DNA from: Acidobacteriota bacterium
GTDB lineage: Bacteria > Acidobacteriota > Terriglobia > Terriglobales > Acidobacteriaceae
Direction: 5' to 3'
Length of the DNA stretch: 59,658 nt
Assembly: GCA_003225055.1 (NCBI GenBank)
Contig: QIAU01000142.1
Location: 1 to 59,658, forward strand
Position numbers and translations under genes: made by a program. Below are positions 1 to 8,691 of the stretch, piece after piece. Within the stretch, counting starts at the first letter, position 1. Each line of letters starts with the position of its first letter. The notes under the pieces were generated by a model. The model made no database searches. It saw nothing but the letters and a program-made list of their open reading frames with translations, and was not told the origin of the DNA.

Positions 1-205
1 TTAACCGGTGCCGAAGCCGTACTCCGTTTACGCGCGCTGCGCTCCAGTGATGACTTCGATGCTTATTTGGCAGTTTCACGAACAGCAGGAATACAAACGC
101 AACCACGCGGCGCACTACGCCAACCATGACGTGCCAAAGGTTGTCTCCGCAGCCCTCTTATCCCAGCCCAGTCGTCGCGGTACTCTGAAAATCGTCAAGA
201 AATAA
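1..205 (+). pseudogene. ISKra4-type transposase, C-terminal remnant (frameshifted, cut by window edge)
   Basis: Frame 1 from base 1 reads LTGAEAVLRLRALRSSDDFDAY, and frame 2 from about base 66 continues as WQFHEQQEYKRNHAAHYA to a stop at 203-205. Joined, these match my memory of the C-terminus of ISKra4-family transposases (LTGAEA..LRLRALR.SGDFD.Y..FH...E..RNH..RYA). A single frameshift near 66-70 separates the halves, so the copy is inactive. The 5' part lies outside the window. No terminal inverted repeat could be placed downstream. Family assignment is from recognition of the motif, not from a search. Confidence 0.6.
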
Positions 206-427
206 GGAGAATCGTAAGGGCGCTCGCATCAGCGAGGCTGCCTCATTCCCGCAGAAATAAGAAAATCTAAAAGAGCCGCAATAGAAATCGGGGCAACGAT
301 GGGTCGGCTCTAGGTGCAAGAAATTAAAGCAGTAGCTTTCGACCCAAGGGGGTTCCTCACTTCTCCGCCCGTGACTTAGGCAGACCCAGAATTTCCAGAT
401 TCAGAACAGGCGCAAGGGGCGCGCCGG

Positions 428-1807
428 TTGGTACTTGGTTCTCGCGCGTTATATCCTCGCCTGGTGCCACGCTCGGCTGCCCTAGAACGCTCGCCCACCG
501 CGGGGCTAATCCTGGGACTCGTCATCACGCTGGGAGCAGTGGTGGCCTATTCCTCCTACATTACCGTGCAGATCTCCGGACTGCGCGAGCTGCAGCACGA
601 TCTTGCCGACCGCAACCGCAAAGACTCACTGCAGCTTCTGCGTATTCAGAACGATTTGAATTTATTGGCGCTGGCCATGCGAGACATGCTGGATAACGAC
701 GAGCCCTATCCGCTCACCGCGTGGTCGGCGCAGTTCCAACGAATCCGGGAGGACCTTGACGATGCTCTTCATCGCGAGGAGCAGGTTGCGGTCGCCCACC
801 GCACACCCGAGCAGCGGGAATTTCTTGGCAAGGCTCTGGCTCAGTTCTGGGATGCCGTCGATCGCATCTTTGCTCTGGCGCGCGAGGGCAAGCCGAAAAA
901 GGCACAAACCGAGATCAGGGACTCATTGCAGGCCCGGCAAGCAGGGCTGAGCACCGCGGTGGCCCGCCTGCTGGTCGAGAACAACGAGAGTGAGGAACAG
1001 GCGGCACTCCGTATCGGCGGGATTTACGATCGGGTGCAGCGGCAGGTTTACATCTTCCTCATGGCCATTCTACTGGCAATTCTGTTCACGAGCTTGTACC
1101 TGATCCGCTCCAATCGGCGGCTATTTGCGCAACTGGCCGCCTTGTCCGAGCAACGCAGCGAACTGGCGCAGACGCTGATTTCGAGCCAGGAGTCTACGCT
1201 GCTTTACATCTCCAGGGAGTTGCACGATGAATTCGGCCAGATTCTCACTGCCGTAGGCTCCATGCTGAGCCGGGCGGGGAATCACGCAGCGGAGGGCTCG
1301 CCCTTGCGCGCGGAAATCCGCGAGGTCACCGAGATCGCGCAATCGACTCTGGAGAAGGTTCGCAGCCTGTCGCAGGCACTGCATCCGGTCATGCTGGACG
1401 AGGCGGGCCTGGAGAGCACCATTGACTGGTATATTCCCGTGGTGGAAAGGCAAACGGGGGTTGACATATCCTATGAGAAATCCGGGAACTCCCGTCCCGT
1501 GGATGGCAGCGTTGGAGTTCACATTTATCGGGTCTTGCAGGAAGCGCTGAACAACGTCGCGCGCCACTCCGGGGCCCATGGCGCGTGGGTGCGGCTACGG
1601 TTTTTGCCGAATGGCCTCGAACTCGAAGTGGAAGATCATGGGAGAGGTTTTGTATCGCAACCGGCAAAGGCGGGCATTGGACTGGTAGCCATGCGGGAGA
1701 GAGCCGAACTGCTCGGCGGAAAAATTGAATTTCTCGAGCCACCGGAGGGCGGGACCCTGGTTCGCTTAAAGGTTCCCCTGGAGAAGTCAGAGCCGCATGT
1801 CCAATAA
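428..1807 (+). CDS. Membrane sensor histidine kinase, NarX/DegS-like (HisKA_3)
   Basis: 459-residue two-component kinase. A transmembrane helix at about 26-47 and another at 206-226 enclose a ~155-residue periplasmic sensor region that I cannot assign to a family. The HisKA_3 dimerisation box ISRELHDEFGQIL contains the phospho-acceptor His266. The HATPase_c domain follows, with an N box (EALNNVARH, 372-380), G1 (DHGRGF, 403-408) and G2 (GIGL, 416-419). The start is TTG preceded by AAGGGG nine bases upstream; GTG at 464 is an alternative. Its last 11 bases overlap the start of the response regulator, so the two are translationally coupled and form a cognate pair. The signal sensed is unknown. 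Confidence 0.9.
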   Translation: MVLGSRALYPRLVPRSAALERSPTAGLILGLVITLGAVVAYSSYITVQISGLRELQHDLADRNRKDSLQLLRIQNDLNLLALAMRDMLDNDEPYPLTAWSAQFQRIREDLDDALHREEQVAVAHRTPEQREFLGKALAQFWDAVDRIFALAREGKPKKAQTEIRDSLQARQAGLSTAVARLLVENNESEEQAALRIGGIYDRVQRQVYIFLMAILLAILFTSLYLIRSNRRLFAQLAALSEQRSELAQTLISSQESTLLYISRELHDEFGQILTAVGSMLSRAGNHAAEGSPLRAEIREVTEIAQSTLEKVRSLSQALHPVMLDEAGLESTIDWYIPVVERQTGVDISYEKSGNSRPVDGSVGVHIYRVLQEALNNVARHSGAHGAWVRLRFLPNGLELEVEDHGRGFVSQPAKAGIGLVAMRERAELLGGKIEFLEPPEGGTLVRLKVPLEKSEPHVQ

Positions 1808-2426
1808 GATTTCCGTCCTGCTCGTGGATGATCACAGCCTGGTGCGCCGGGGGTTTCGCCGCATTCTTGAGGACGCGCCCGATATTACTGTCGTCGGCGA
1901 GGCGGGGGACGGAGAAGAGGCGGTCCGGCTGGCGCAGCAACTGAAACCTCGTCTGATTGTAATGGACTGTGCCCTGCCCGGCATCAATGGATTGGTCGCC
2001 ACCCGGCGCATTCTCGAGAAATCTCCCGACATTGCCGTTCTCATGTTGAGCATGCATTCGGAAGACACCTGGGTGCGCCAGGCACTCGATGCCGGGGCGC
2101 GGGGTTACATTCTGAAAAGCGCGGTGGATATGGAATTGGTGACCGCGATCCGGCGCGTGGCGGAAGGCGAGACGGTGCTTGATCCCCAGGTGGCGCGTCC
2201 CGCTGCGCTAAAAGGCGAGCGGAATTACGGCCTGACGGTTCGCGAGCTGGAAATCCTGCAACTCATCGTGGACGGAAAGTCGAACAAGGAGATTGCCGCG
2301 CAACTCGCTCTCAGCGCCAACACCGTCGCCGTGCACCGCGCCAATATTATGGATGCGCTTGGCATTCACAAGACCGCTGAACTGGTGGTGTATGCCATCC
2401 GCAACGGGTTGGTGAACATTCCGTGA
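1797..2426 (+). CDS. NarL/FixJ-family response regulator
   Basis: 209-residue transcription factor. The receiver domain occupies 1-120, with the acidic pair D11/D12, phospho-acceptor D57 (IVMDCALPG) and K107 (YILKSA). A LuxR-type helix-turn-helix lies at about 143-205 (LTVRELEILQLI.DGKSNKEIA...SANTVAVHRANIM). It is the expected partner of the kinase whose 3' end it overlaps. Its own stop codon overlaps the GTG start of the secreted CRTAC1 protein, so all three are one transcription unit. Whether the last gene is a target or a sensor accessory is not visible. No operator was identified. Confidence 0.92.
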   Translation: MSNKISVLLVDDHSLVRRGFRRILEDAPDITVVGEAGDGEEAVRLAQQLKPRLIVMDCALPGINGLVATRRILEKSPDIAVLMLSMHSEDTWVRQALDAGARGYILKSAVDMELVTAIRRVAEGETVLDPQVARPAALKGERNYGLTVRELEILQLIVDGKSNKEIAAQLALSANTVAVHRANIMDALGIHKTAELVVYAIRNGLVNIP

Positions 2427-4120
2427 ATCGCAGGTCCTTCCTCCTGGGGCTGGCTGGACTGGCTTCCGCTTCCGCACTGCCACTTGAGCTATTCAGCGCA
2501 CCCCAAACCTCGCCCCTCGGATTTCGGCTGGCAGACGTCACGGGTGCGGCTGGGATCCGGTTTCAACATAATAGCGGTGCTTACGGCGGCAAGTTCCTGC
2601 CCGAGACCCTTGGTGCCGGCTGCGCATTTCTCGATTACGACCAGGATGGCTGGCTGGACATTCTCCTGATCAACGGCATGGACTGGCCCGGCCACAAGCG
2701 GGGGCGGACGACGCTCAAGCTGTATCGCAACAACCGCAACGGCACGTTCACCGATGTGACGCGAAAGGCCGGTCTCGATGCCGAAATGTACGGTATGGGC
2801 GTCGCGGTCGGCGATTACAACAACGACGGCTTTCCCGATCTCCTGATTACATGCGTGGGACAGAATCGCCTGTTCAAGAACACCGGCCAGGGCAGCTTTG
2901 TCGACGTGACTCAGTCCAGTGGCCTGGCGGGGCGCCAGGCGCTCAGCACTTCAGCTTTGTGGTTCGACTTCGATCGCGATGGCCTGCTCGATCTATTCGT
3001 CTGCAACTACGTGAAGTGGTCGCCCAATCACGATGTGTTTTGCAGCCTTGATGGCAAGCACAAGTCCTACTGCACGCCCGAAGCGTATCGTGGCGAGACT
3101 TGCTGGCTCTTCCATAATCGCGGCAACGGAACGTTCGAGGACGTGACGGCTTCGAGCGGCATTTTCGATAGCAGTTCAAAGTCGCTCGGCGTCGCCCTGT
3201 TCGACTACGACCAGGATGGCTGGCCCGACCTCGTCGTCGCCAACGACACTCAGCCGAACAAACTCTACCGCAACCGGCATAACGGCGCCTTCCAGGATGT
3301 GGCCGTGGAAGCGGGGATCGCCTTCAGCGCTGATGGGAAAGCCCGCGCCGGGATGGGAGTGGATGCAGGCGACTTCGATAACTCCGGCGTTCCGGGGGTG
3401 GCAATCACCAATTTCGATAACGAGATGATCGGGCTTTACCGCGCCCAGGCCAAGGGTGGGTATGAAGACATCGCCACAAAGTCTGGAGTCGGGTTGCCTT
3501 CCAAGACGACTCTGGGATTTGGTTGCCTGTTTTTCGATGCTGACCTGGATGGCAATCTCGACCTGGCCGCGGCCAATGGGCACATTGACGACACGGTGCG
3601 CAACATCCGCGGCAACGTGGGCTACGCGCAGCCGCCCCAGTTTTTCCTAAACACCGGAGGTCGCACCTTTCGCGACGTGAGTTCAGAGATCGGCGACGAC
3701 TTCCGCCAGCCGAAGGTCGGGCGCGGGCTGGCGTATGGTGACTTCGATCGCGATGGCGATCTGGATCTACTTATGACCACCAATCAAGGGCCGGCGTTTC
3801 TTTATCGCAACGACCAACTCGCGGGCCATCGCAGCATTCGGTTCCGGCTGGTGGGGACGCAATCTAATCGCGACGCCATTGGCGGGGTAGTACGCATTTA
3901 TCACAGCGGCGCAACCCAGTCGCGATTGGTTAAGAGTGGATCGAGCTACCTGTCGCAGTCCGAGCTGCCGCTTACGTTCGGGGTGGGACAGCGCGACCGA
4001 ATCGATCGGGTCGTTATTCAATGGCCGAACGGCAGAACTGAGGAGTACAGGAATCTGGCGGCAGGCCGGGCGTACAAGTGTGTTGAGGGTGAGGGGATCA
4101 GTTCGGAGAGCGGGTTCTAG
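2423..4120 (+). CDS. Secreted CRTAC1-family protein (FG-GAP/VCBS repeats plus ASPIC/UnbV domain)
   Basis: 565 residues. The N-terminus (MNRRSFLLGLAGLASASALP) resembles a Tat or Sec signal with an RR pair and an AxA-like site near residue 26. Several FG-GAP/VCBS blades follow, marked by Asp-rich calcium-loop motifs such as DYDQDGWLD, DYNNDGFPD, DFDRDGLLD and DFDRDGDLD, which suggest a beta-propeller. The C-terminal ~85 residues carry the ASPIC/UnbV signature (NRDAIGGVVRIYHSG ... QSELPLTFGVG ... VVIQWPNGRTEEY). GTG start within GTGA, overlapping the regulator stop by 4 nt. Such proteins are extracytoplasmic with unclear function. The operon with a two-component system hints at envelope sensing, which is inference only. 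Confidence 0.88.
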   Translation: MNRRSFLLGLAGLASASALPLELFSAPQTSPLGFRLADVTGAAGIRFQHNSGAYGGKFLPETLGAGCAFLDYDQDGWLDILLINGMDWPGHKRGRTTLKLYRNNRNGTFTDVTRKAGLDAEMYGMGVAVGDYNNDGFPDLLITCVGQNRLFKNTGQGSFVDVTQSSGLAGRQALSTSALWFDFDRDGLLDLFVCNYVKWSPNHDVFCSLDGKHKSYCTPEAYRGETCWLFHNRGNGTFEDVTASSGIFDSSSKSLGVALFDYDQDGWPDLVVANDTQPNKLYRNRHNGAFQDVAVEAGIAFSADGKARAGMGVDAGDFDNSGVPGVAITNFDNEMIGLYRAQAKGGYEDIATKSGVGLPSKTTLGFGCLFFDADLDGNLDLAAANGHIDDTVRNIRGNVGYAQPPQFFLNTGGRTFRDVSSEIGDDFRQPKVGRGLAYGDFDRDGDLDLLMTTNQGPAFLYRNDQLAGHRSIRFRLVGTQSNRDAIGGVVRIYHSGATQSRLVKSGSSYLSQSELPLTFGVGQRDRIDRVVIQWPNGRTEEYRNLAAGRAYKCVEGEGISSESGF

Positions 4121-4608
4121 AGGAGCCTCCGACCGCGTAGCTGAAGCGTGCCGGTGAAAACTTCTGTCGTCGCTCGGAAACAGCAGGTCCCTCGACTCGC
4201 GCAAAGTACGCGCTCGCCGGGGGTGACAAGCGTGCGGTGGCCTAACGCCTCTAGTACTTTTTCACCATTGTCCCGATCGGCGAGGACCTCTAGATTCCTT
4301 CCCATCATCGTCCTCATGCAGCGCATCGGAACCGCCACCTGACGGACCCCACGATGCGAGTACACTGCCGGGAGCAGCCGGTGGCAGACAGCTAAACGCT
4401 GATCTGGGCTGCAACCGGTAGTGAGCTGAAGAATTTTGGGCCAAATCCCAGTTCTCCGCTTCCAAACCCGCACCATTTTTGTTGCACAATTTTTGTTGCT
4501 GCATTCGCCAGGCAATTTGCGCTACCATGCCACCCTTGCTTACGACATTTTTGCGTGGCAGCCTGGGAAAACCGGGCCCGATGGTGTGATTGGACTTGAG
4601 GGGGTGCG
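4121..4608 (+). other. Intergenic region with a REP-like fragment
   Basis: No convincing gene on either strand. Around 4181-4232 the text GCAGGTCCCTCGACTCGC ... GGGGGTGACAAGCG resembles the common soil-bacterial intergenic element of the type TCCCTCGACTCGC..CGGGATGACA. Similar fragments occur near 33307, 35626 and 47990. The stretch 4440-4560 has no clear hairpin or promoter that I can defend. Confidence 0.4.
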
Positions 4609-4854
4609 ATGGCGGACCAGGCAACAAATCACTGGCGGGCACTCTACGTCGCTGCTTACATGGAGCGAGATCCGGGAAAAGTCATGGGGCGGATTGAAGA
4701 GGCCGAGCAGGCCATGACCCAATGGCAAAAAGAAATGGGAAGTAATCTCCGCAGCCGGAATGTTGAGGCCGAACGCCGAACCCTGGCTCTCTGCCGGCAA
4801 GATCTGCGCATGCTCCGGCAAAGAGGTTCCTGTCGTGGCCGAGCCAGCAAATAG
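4609..4854 (+). CDS. Small hypothetical protein (81 aa)
   Basis: Short charged protein with an alternating acidic/basic helical look (MERDPGKVMGRIEEAEQAMT). The ATG at 4609 has a good ribosome-binding sequence (GAGGGGG, 5 nt upstream), which is the main reason to believe it. The C-terminus (MLRQRGSCRGRASK) is less gene-like, so the true frame could end earlier through a frameshift. No family recognised. It stands alone between the CRTAC1 gene and the TonB-dependent receptor. I see no transmembrane segment or signal peptide; it would be cytoplasmic. Confidence 0.5.
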   Translation: MADQATNHWRALYVAAYMERDPGKVMGRIEEAEQAMTQWQKEMGSNLRSRNVEAERRTLALCRQDLRMLRQRGSCRGRASK

Positions 4855-5063
4855 TCGCCCAGATTTCGAGTTAGGAAGACCTCAGTGGCCACCTGATTCA
4901 TCCGCCGGAGGACTCAGGCGGGTCAAAGGGCACCCAACCCGCTCGCTAATACTTTTCTACTATTGTTGCCTGCCTGGTTGATCACTAGATTGCTCACCAT
5001 CTTTTGGCTCGACTCTTGGCCGGGATCGGGCCAAGCGGGTTCCCGTCGCAAATCTGAAATCTA

Positions 5064-8000
5064 ATGTTCTATGGGGGGGATTTGAAACGCTTACTGCTGC
5101 TGTTTCTCCTGTCATTCGGGTTCTCGGCTTTGGCTCAAAGTCATTACGCGGTGCTGAGCGGCAGTGTCAGCGATCCCGCGCAACGTGCTATCGCTGGGGC
5201 GGCCGTCCAACTGAAAGCGGTCAATACGGGCGCGACTCGGCACGTGGTCACGAATGAGCAAGGGCTTTTCGAGGTTCCGGGGCTTCCGCCGGGAGACTAC
5301 CAGCTCACCACGCAGGCCCAAGGATTTGCCCCGGCCCACGAAGCGCTGGGTTTGGAGGTCGGACAGCGGTTAACGGTCGCGATCCGGCTGAAGCTGGCTT
5401 CGGTCACCGAGACGGTAGAAGTGGGTGCCCCGGTTGAAGTCCTGCGCAGCCAGGATGCCAGCGTTGGCGAAGTCATCGAGCCGCAATCGATCCGCGAGCT
5501 TCCGCTCAATGGCCGCATGTTGATTGACCTGGTGCTGACCGTACCTGGCGCGCATGTGGGTCACGGGGCGCAGACCGGTGACAGGAATCCTCTATATTGG
5601 CGGCCAGGACAACGCTCCGCGGTGAGTATTGCGGGCAGCCGTCCCAACGGAAATTACTTTCTGCTCGACGGCGCTACCAACACCGATCCGACGTTCAACA
5701 CCCTGAATCTAAGCCCCTCGCCGGACGCGGTCGAGGAATTCAAGGTTCAGACGGGCAGCTACTCGGCCGAGATGGGCGGCGCCGGTGGCGGTCAGATCAA
5801 CATTGTCACGCGGTCCGGCTCGAACCAGTTCCACGGCACAGCCTACGAATTTCTGCGCAACGGGGCGATGGATGCCACGCCGTTTGCCGCCATGGGCAAC
5901 AATCATCTCGCCCAGAACAATTTCGGCGCCTCCTTGGGGGGACCCATGGTTCACAACAAGACTTTCTTTTTCGTGAACTATGAGGGCTTCCGTCACGCCA
6001 TGGCGGACGCCATGATTGACACTGTCCCTTCGGCCATGGAAGCGATGGGCGACTTCAGCCTGAGCGGGACAAATATCTATAACCCGTTCAGCGCGTATCC
6101 CAACCCGAACTTCGATCCCAGCAAGCCGGTCGGCCCCAAGAACCCCGAGATCATTCGCGATCCCTTTCCCGGCAACGTGATCCCTCAGAAGCTGATCAAC
6201 CCGGCCGCCCAACTATTCCTCAAGAAGAACGTGCCCTTGCCGAATGCAGGTATGGGAATGGGCATGAGTGCTATTGGGTGCGGCATGACGATGATGGGCT
6301 CGCCCACCGTGCTCGGCGCGGGCCCAGACTGCAACAACTACCTTGATGATGGCAACGAACTCCACAGCAACAACCAGGGCACGGTACGGATGGATCACAC
6401 CTTTGCCAATTCGGACAGTCTGACTGGGCGTTACTCTCTGAGTAGCGAAAATGGGTTCATGCCGGAGAACCTGCCGGGCTTCGGTTCTTTTCACGACAAT
6501 TTCTCCCAGCATGGCAGCGTCGCCTGGACACGCGTGGTCGGCCCGCGCATGGTCAATGTCGCCAGCATCACCCTTTCCCGGCTGGTGATGCGCCGGAACC
6601 AACAGAATGCCAACCTCAACGACATTGTCGGCCAGCTTGGCATTCAGGGCATCGGGTTCGGCGGTCCGGGAGCGTGGGGAGCTCCCTGGTTTAACGTGCA
6701 GGGCTACTCCGGGATGGGCGACACCTTTGCTGCCACTCCCATGCACGCCTGGGACACGCTGCTGGAAGGGCGCGACCACCTGAGCTGGCAGCGCGGCCGG
6801 CACAGCCTTAAATTCGGCGGCAGCTATCGCCGGTTCATCTGGCCGATGTGGGGTTTCTTCCAGAACCGCGGCTATTATCAGTTCACGAACGGTTTCACCA
6901 CGCAAACGGCTACGGCCGACGGCACAGGCTCGGCGCTGGCCAGCTTTCTGCTGGGATTACCAGCTGTGAAACAGCGCCAGGCCGGCATTCCGCAGATGCA
7001 ACTGCGGCAGTGGTACGCGGACGGTTTCGTCCAGGACAGTTTTCAACTGACGCACACCACCACGGTGGAGATGGGCGTTCGTTACGATTACATGAATCCG
7101 CTGGTGGACATCAGTTACACCAACTCCAATCTTATTTTTCAAAACGGCGTGCCATCGGTCTTCATCGGCGGAAAAAATGGCTATCCGAAAGGCTTGAAGT
7201 ATCCCAACCCTCGCAACATCGCCCCCCGGTTCGGCATATCTCAGGCGATTCCGAAATACGGCGTGGTGGTCCACAGTGCCTTTGGCATCTTCTATACGCC
7301 GGTGGACATGAATACGTGGTGCAATCAGCGCCACAATGTGCCGTTCGTTTTCCCCGAAACACAGCAGAGCGACAACTTCACTCCGTCGGCCTCTCTGATC
7401 TCGTCAGGTTTCAACTTCGGACAACCGGTGCTGGGCGAGACCACGGTCAGCTTCACGGCCATGGATCCGCATGCGCCGTCGCAGTACATCGAGCAGTGGA
7501 GCCTTTCGGCGGAGAAGAGCCTGGATCGGGTAACTGCGCTGGAACTGGGATATCTCGGTTCGCATGGCGTGCACCTGCAGCGGGCGCACCTGATGAATAA
7601 CGCTCCTCCGGGTCCGGGCCCCATCGGTCCGCGCCGTCCGTTCAAAACCATCGGCTTCGTGCCGAATACGGTCCTGCCGGCCAACCTCAACCTGGTAAGC
7701 ACAATCTTCCCGGTCAGTACCATCAACCTGCTGGAGAACACGGCACAAAGCTGGTACGACGCCGGGTACGTCAATGTCCGCCGCCGCTTCACGCATGGTT
7801 TGACCTTCCTCGGCAACTACACCTGGTCGAAGAACCTGAGCAACGCGCCTGATTTCCGGTCGCCTATGTTTGAGGCTTCCATTCCGCAAAACAATAACGA
7901 CCTGGCCGCGGAAAAAGGCCCCGGGTGCGACGTTCGTCATCGCTTTGTACTCAGCGCGGTGTATTCGTTGCCTGCTCTTCCCTACGCCGGTCGTCTGCGC

Positions 8001-8465
8001 GCTGCGACGAAAGATTGGAGCATCTCGAGCGTTTACCAGATCCAGACCGGCTTTCCGTTCACGATCTCGGTATTCGGCGACACGGCGAACTCCGGGACGG
8101 TGCTCGGCGAGAATCCCATTCGCGCCAACTACACCGGTCAGCCGATCTTCCCCTCCGGCACGCACACTCGGAATCGCTGGTTTAACACCTCTGCCTTCCG
8201 AGCCCCTGCAGCATTCACTTTCGGGGACGTCGGGCGCAATTCGATTTACGGCCCCGGCATCGAGACCCTCGACCTCGCATTAGTGCGCGATTTTGGGTTG
8301 ACGGAGCGGATGAAATTCCAATTCCGCGGAGAGTTCTTCAACGTGCTCAACCACACCAACCTGGGCACGCCTGACCGCTTCGTGAACACGCCCCAGTTCG
8401 GCACGATCGCCCAAGCTACCACTCCCGGCCGTGAGGTCCAGTTGAGCGCGCGGCTGTCTTTTTAG
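5064..8465 (+). CDS. TonB-dependent receptor, Oar-like, with carboxypeptidase-regulatory domain
   Basis: 1133-residue outer-membrane protein. Signal peptide KRLLLLFLLSFGFSALAQ, ending near residue 25. A carboxypeptidase regulatory-like beta-sandwich spans about 28-118 (LSGSVSDPAQRAIAGAAVQL ... PPGDYQLTTQAQGF). The plug domain follows (IAGSRPNGNYFLLDGATN ... GGAGGGQINIVTRSGSN), then a large beta-barrel ending in the aromatic C-terminus RLSF. Acidobacteria carry many such paralogues, probably for uptake of glycans or peptides; the substrate here is unknown. A loop near residue 395-415 is very rich in Met (NAGMGMGMSAIGCGMTMM), unusual for the family. Start ATG 5064 has a weak ribosome site; a TTG 18 bases downstream, after GGGGGGGA, is possible. 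Confidence 0.9.
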   Translation: MFYGGDLKRLLLLFLLSFGFSALAQSHYAVLSGSVSDPAQRAIAGAAVQLKAVNTGATRHVVTNEQGLFEVPGLPPGDYQLTTQAQGFAPAHEALGLEVGQRLTVAIRLKLASVTETVEVGAPVEVLRSQDASVGEVIEPQSIRELPLNGRMLIDLVLTVPGAHVGHGAQTGDRNPLYWRPGQRSAVSIAGSRPNGNYFLLDGATNTDPTFNTLNLSPSPDAVEEFKVQTGSYSAEMGGAGGGQINIVTRSGSNQFHGTAYEFLRNGAMDATPFAAMGNNHLAQNNFGASLGGPMVHNKTFFFVNYEGFRHAMADAMIDTVPSAMEAMGDFSLSGTNIYNPFSAYPNPNFDPSKPVGPKNPEIIRDPFPGNVIPQKLINPAAQLFLKKNVPLPNAGMGMGMSAIGCGMTMMGSPTVLGAGPDCNNYLDDGNELHSNNQGTVRMDHTFANSDSLTGRYSLSSENGFMPENLPGFGSFHDNFSQHGSVAWTRVVGPRMVNVASITLSRLVMRRNQQNANLNDIVGQLGIQGIGFGGPGAWGAPWFNVQGYSGMGDTFAATPMHAWDTLLEGRDHLSWQRGRHSLKFGGSYRRFIWPMWGFFQNRGYYQFTNGFTTQTATADGTGSALASFLLGLPAVKQRQAGIPQMQLRQWYADGFVQDSFQLTHTTTVEMGVRYDYMNPLVDISYTNSNLIFQNGVPSVFIGGKNGYPKGLKYPNPRNIAPRFGISQAIPKYGVVVHSAFGIFYTPVDMNTWCNQRHNVPFVFPETQQSDNFTPSASLISSGFNFGQPVLGETTVSFTAMDPHAPSQYIEQWSLSAEKSLDRVTALELGYLGSHGVHLQRAHLMNNAPPGPGPIGPRRPFKTIGFVPNTVLPANLNLVSTIFPVSTINLLENTAQSWYDAGYVNVRRRFTHGLTFLGNYTWSKNLSNAPDFRSPMFEASIPQNNNDLAAEKGPGCDVRHRFVLSAVYSLPALPYAGRLRAATKDWSISSVYQIQTGFPFTISVFGDTANSGTVLGENPIRANYTGQPIFPSGTHTRNRWFNTSAFRAPAAFTFGDVGRNSIYGPGIETLDLALVRDFGLTERMKFQFRGEFFNVLNHTNLGTPDRFVNTPQFGTIAQATTPGREVQLSARLSF

Positions 8466-8488
8466 GGGGCCGGAGCAGCGCCGGTTTC

Positions 8489-8640
8489 AGGTGTTAGGCC
8501 TCAACTATCAGGTCTCAGCTCGCAGGAGCCTTGGGGCAGCCCGCGGGGAAGAGGTGGGCGGGTGGCATGACGACAGCCCGCGTTACAAATACCCATTCGA
8601 CATGCCTGAGACCTCGGACCTAACGTTGGGGAGCTGAGGC
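8489..8640 (+). repeat. Heptad-period repeats forming an imperfect hairpin
   Basis: From 8489 to 8530 the sequence divides into 7-nt units AGGTGTT/AGGCCTC/AACTATC/AGGTCTC/AGCTCGC/AGGAGCC. A partly complementary arm (CTGAGACCTCGGACCTAACG, 8606-8625) lies about 80 nt downstream. It sits just after the receptor gene and may act as a transcription-end structure. See the heptad-repeat finding for sister loci. Confidence 0.55.
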
Positions 8641-8691
8641 ACTGCCCTGCGACCTGCTCCCGGCCACCTGCCTTTCAATTACACTGAACAG

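Noticed and set aside
1389-2057. Long minus-strand frame across the kinase/regulator junction
   Set aside because: Antisense shadow of two clear genes; composition is Arg/Pro-rich noise.
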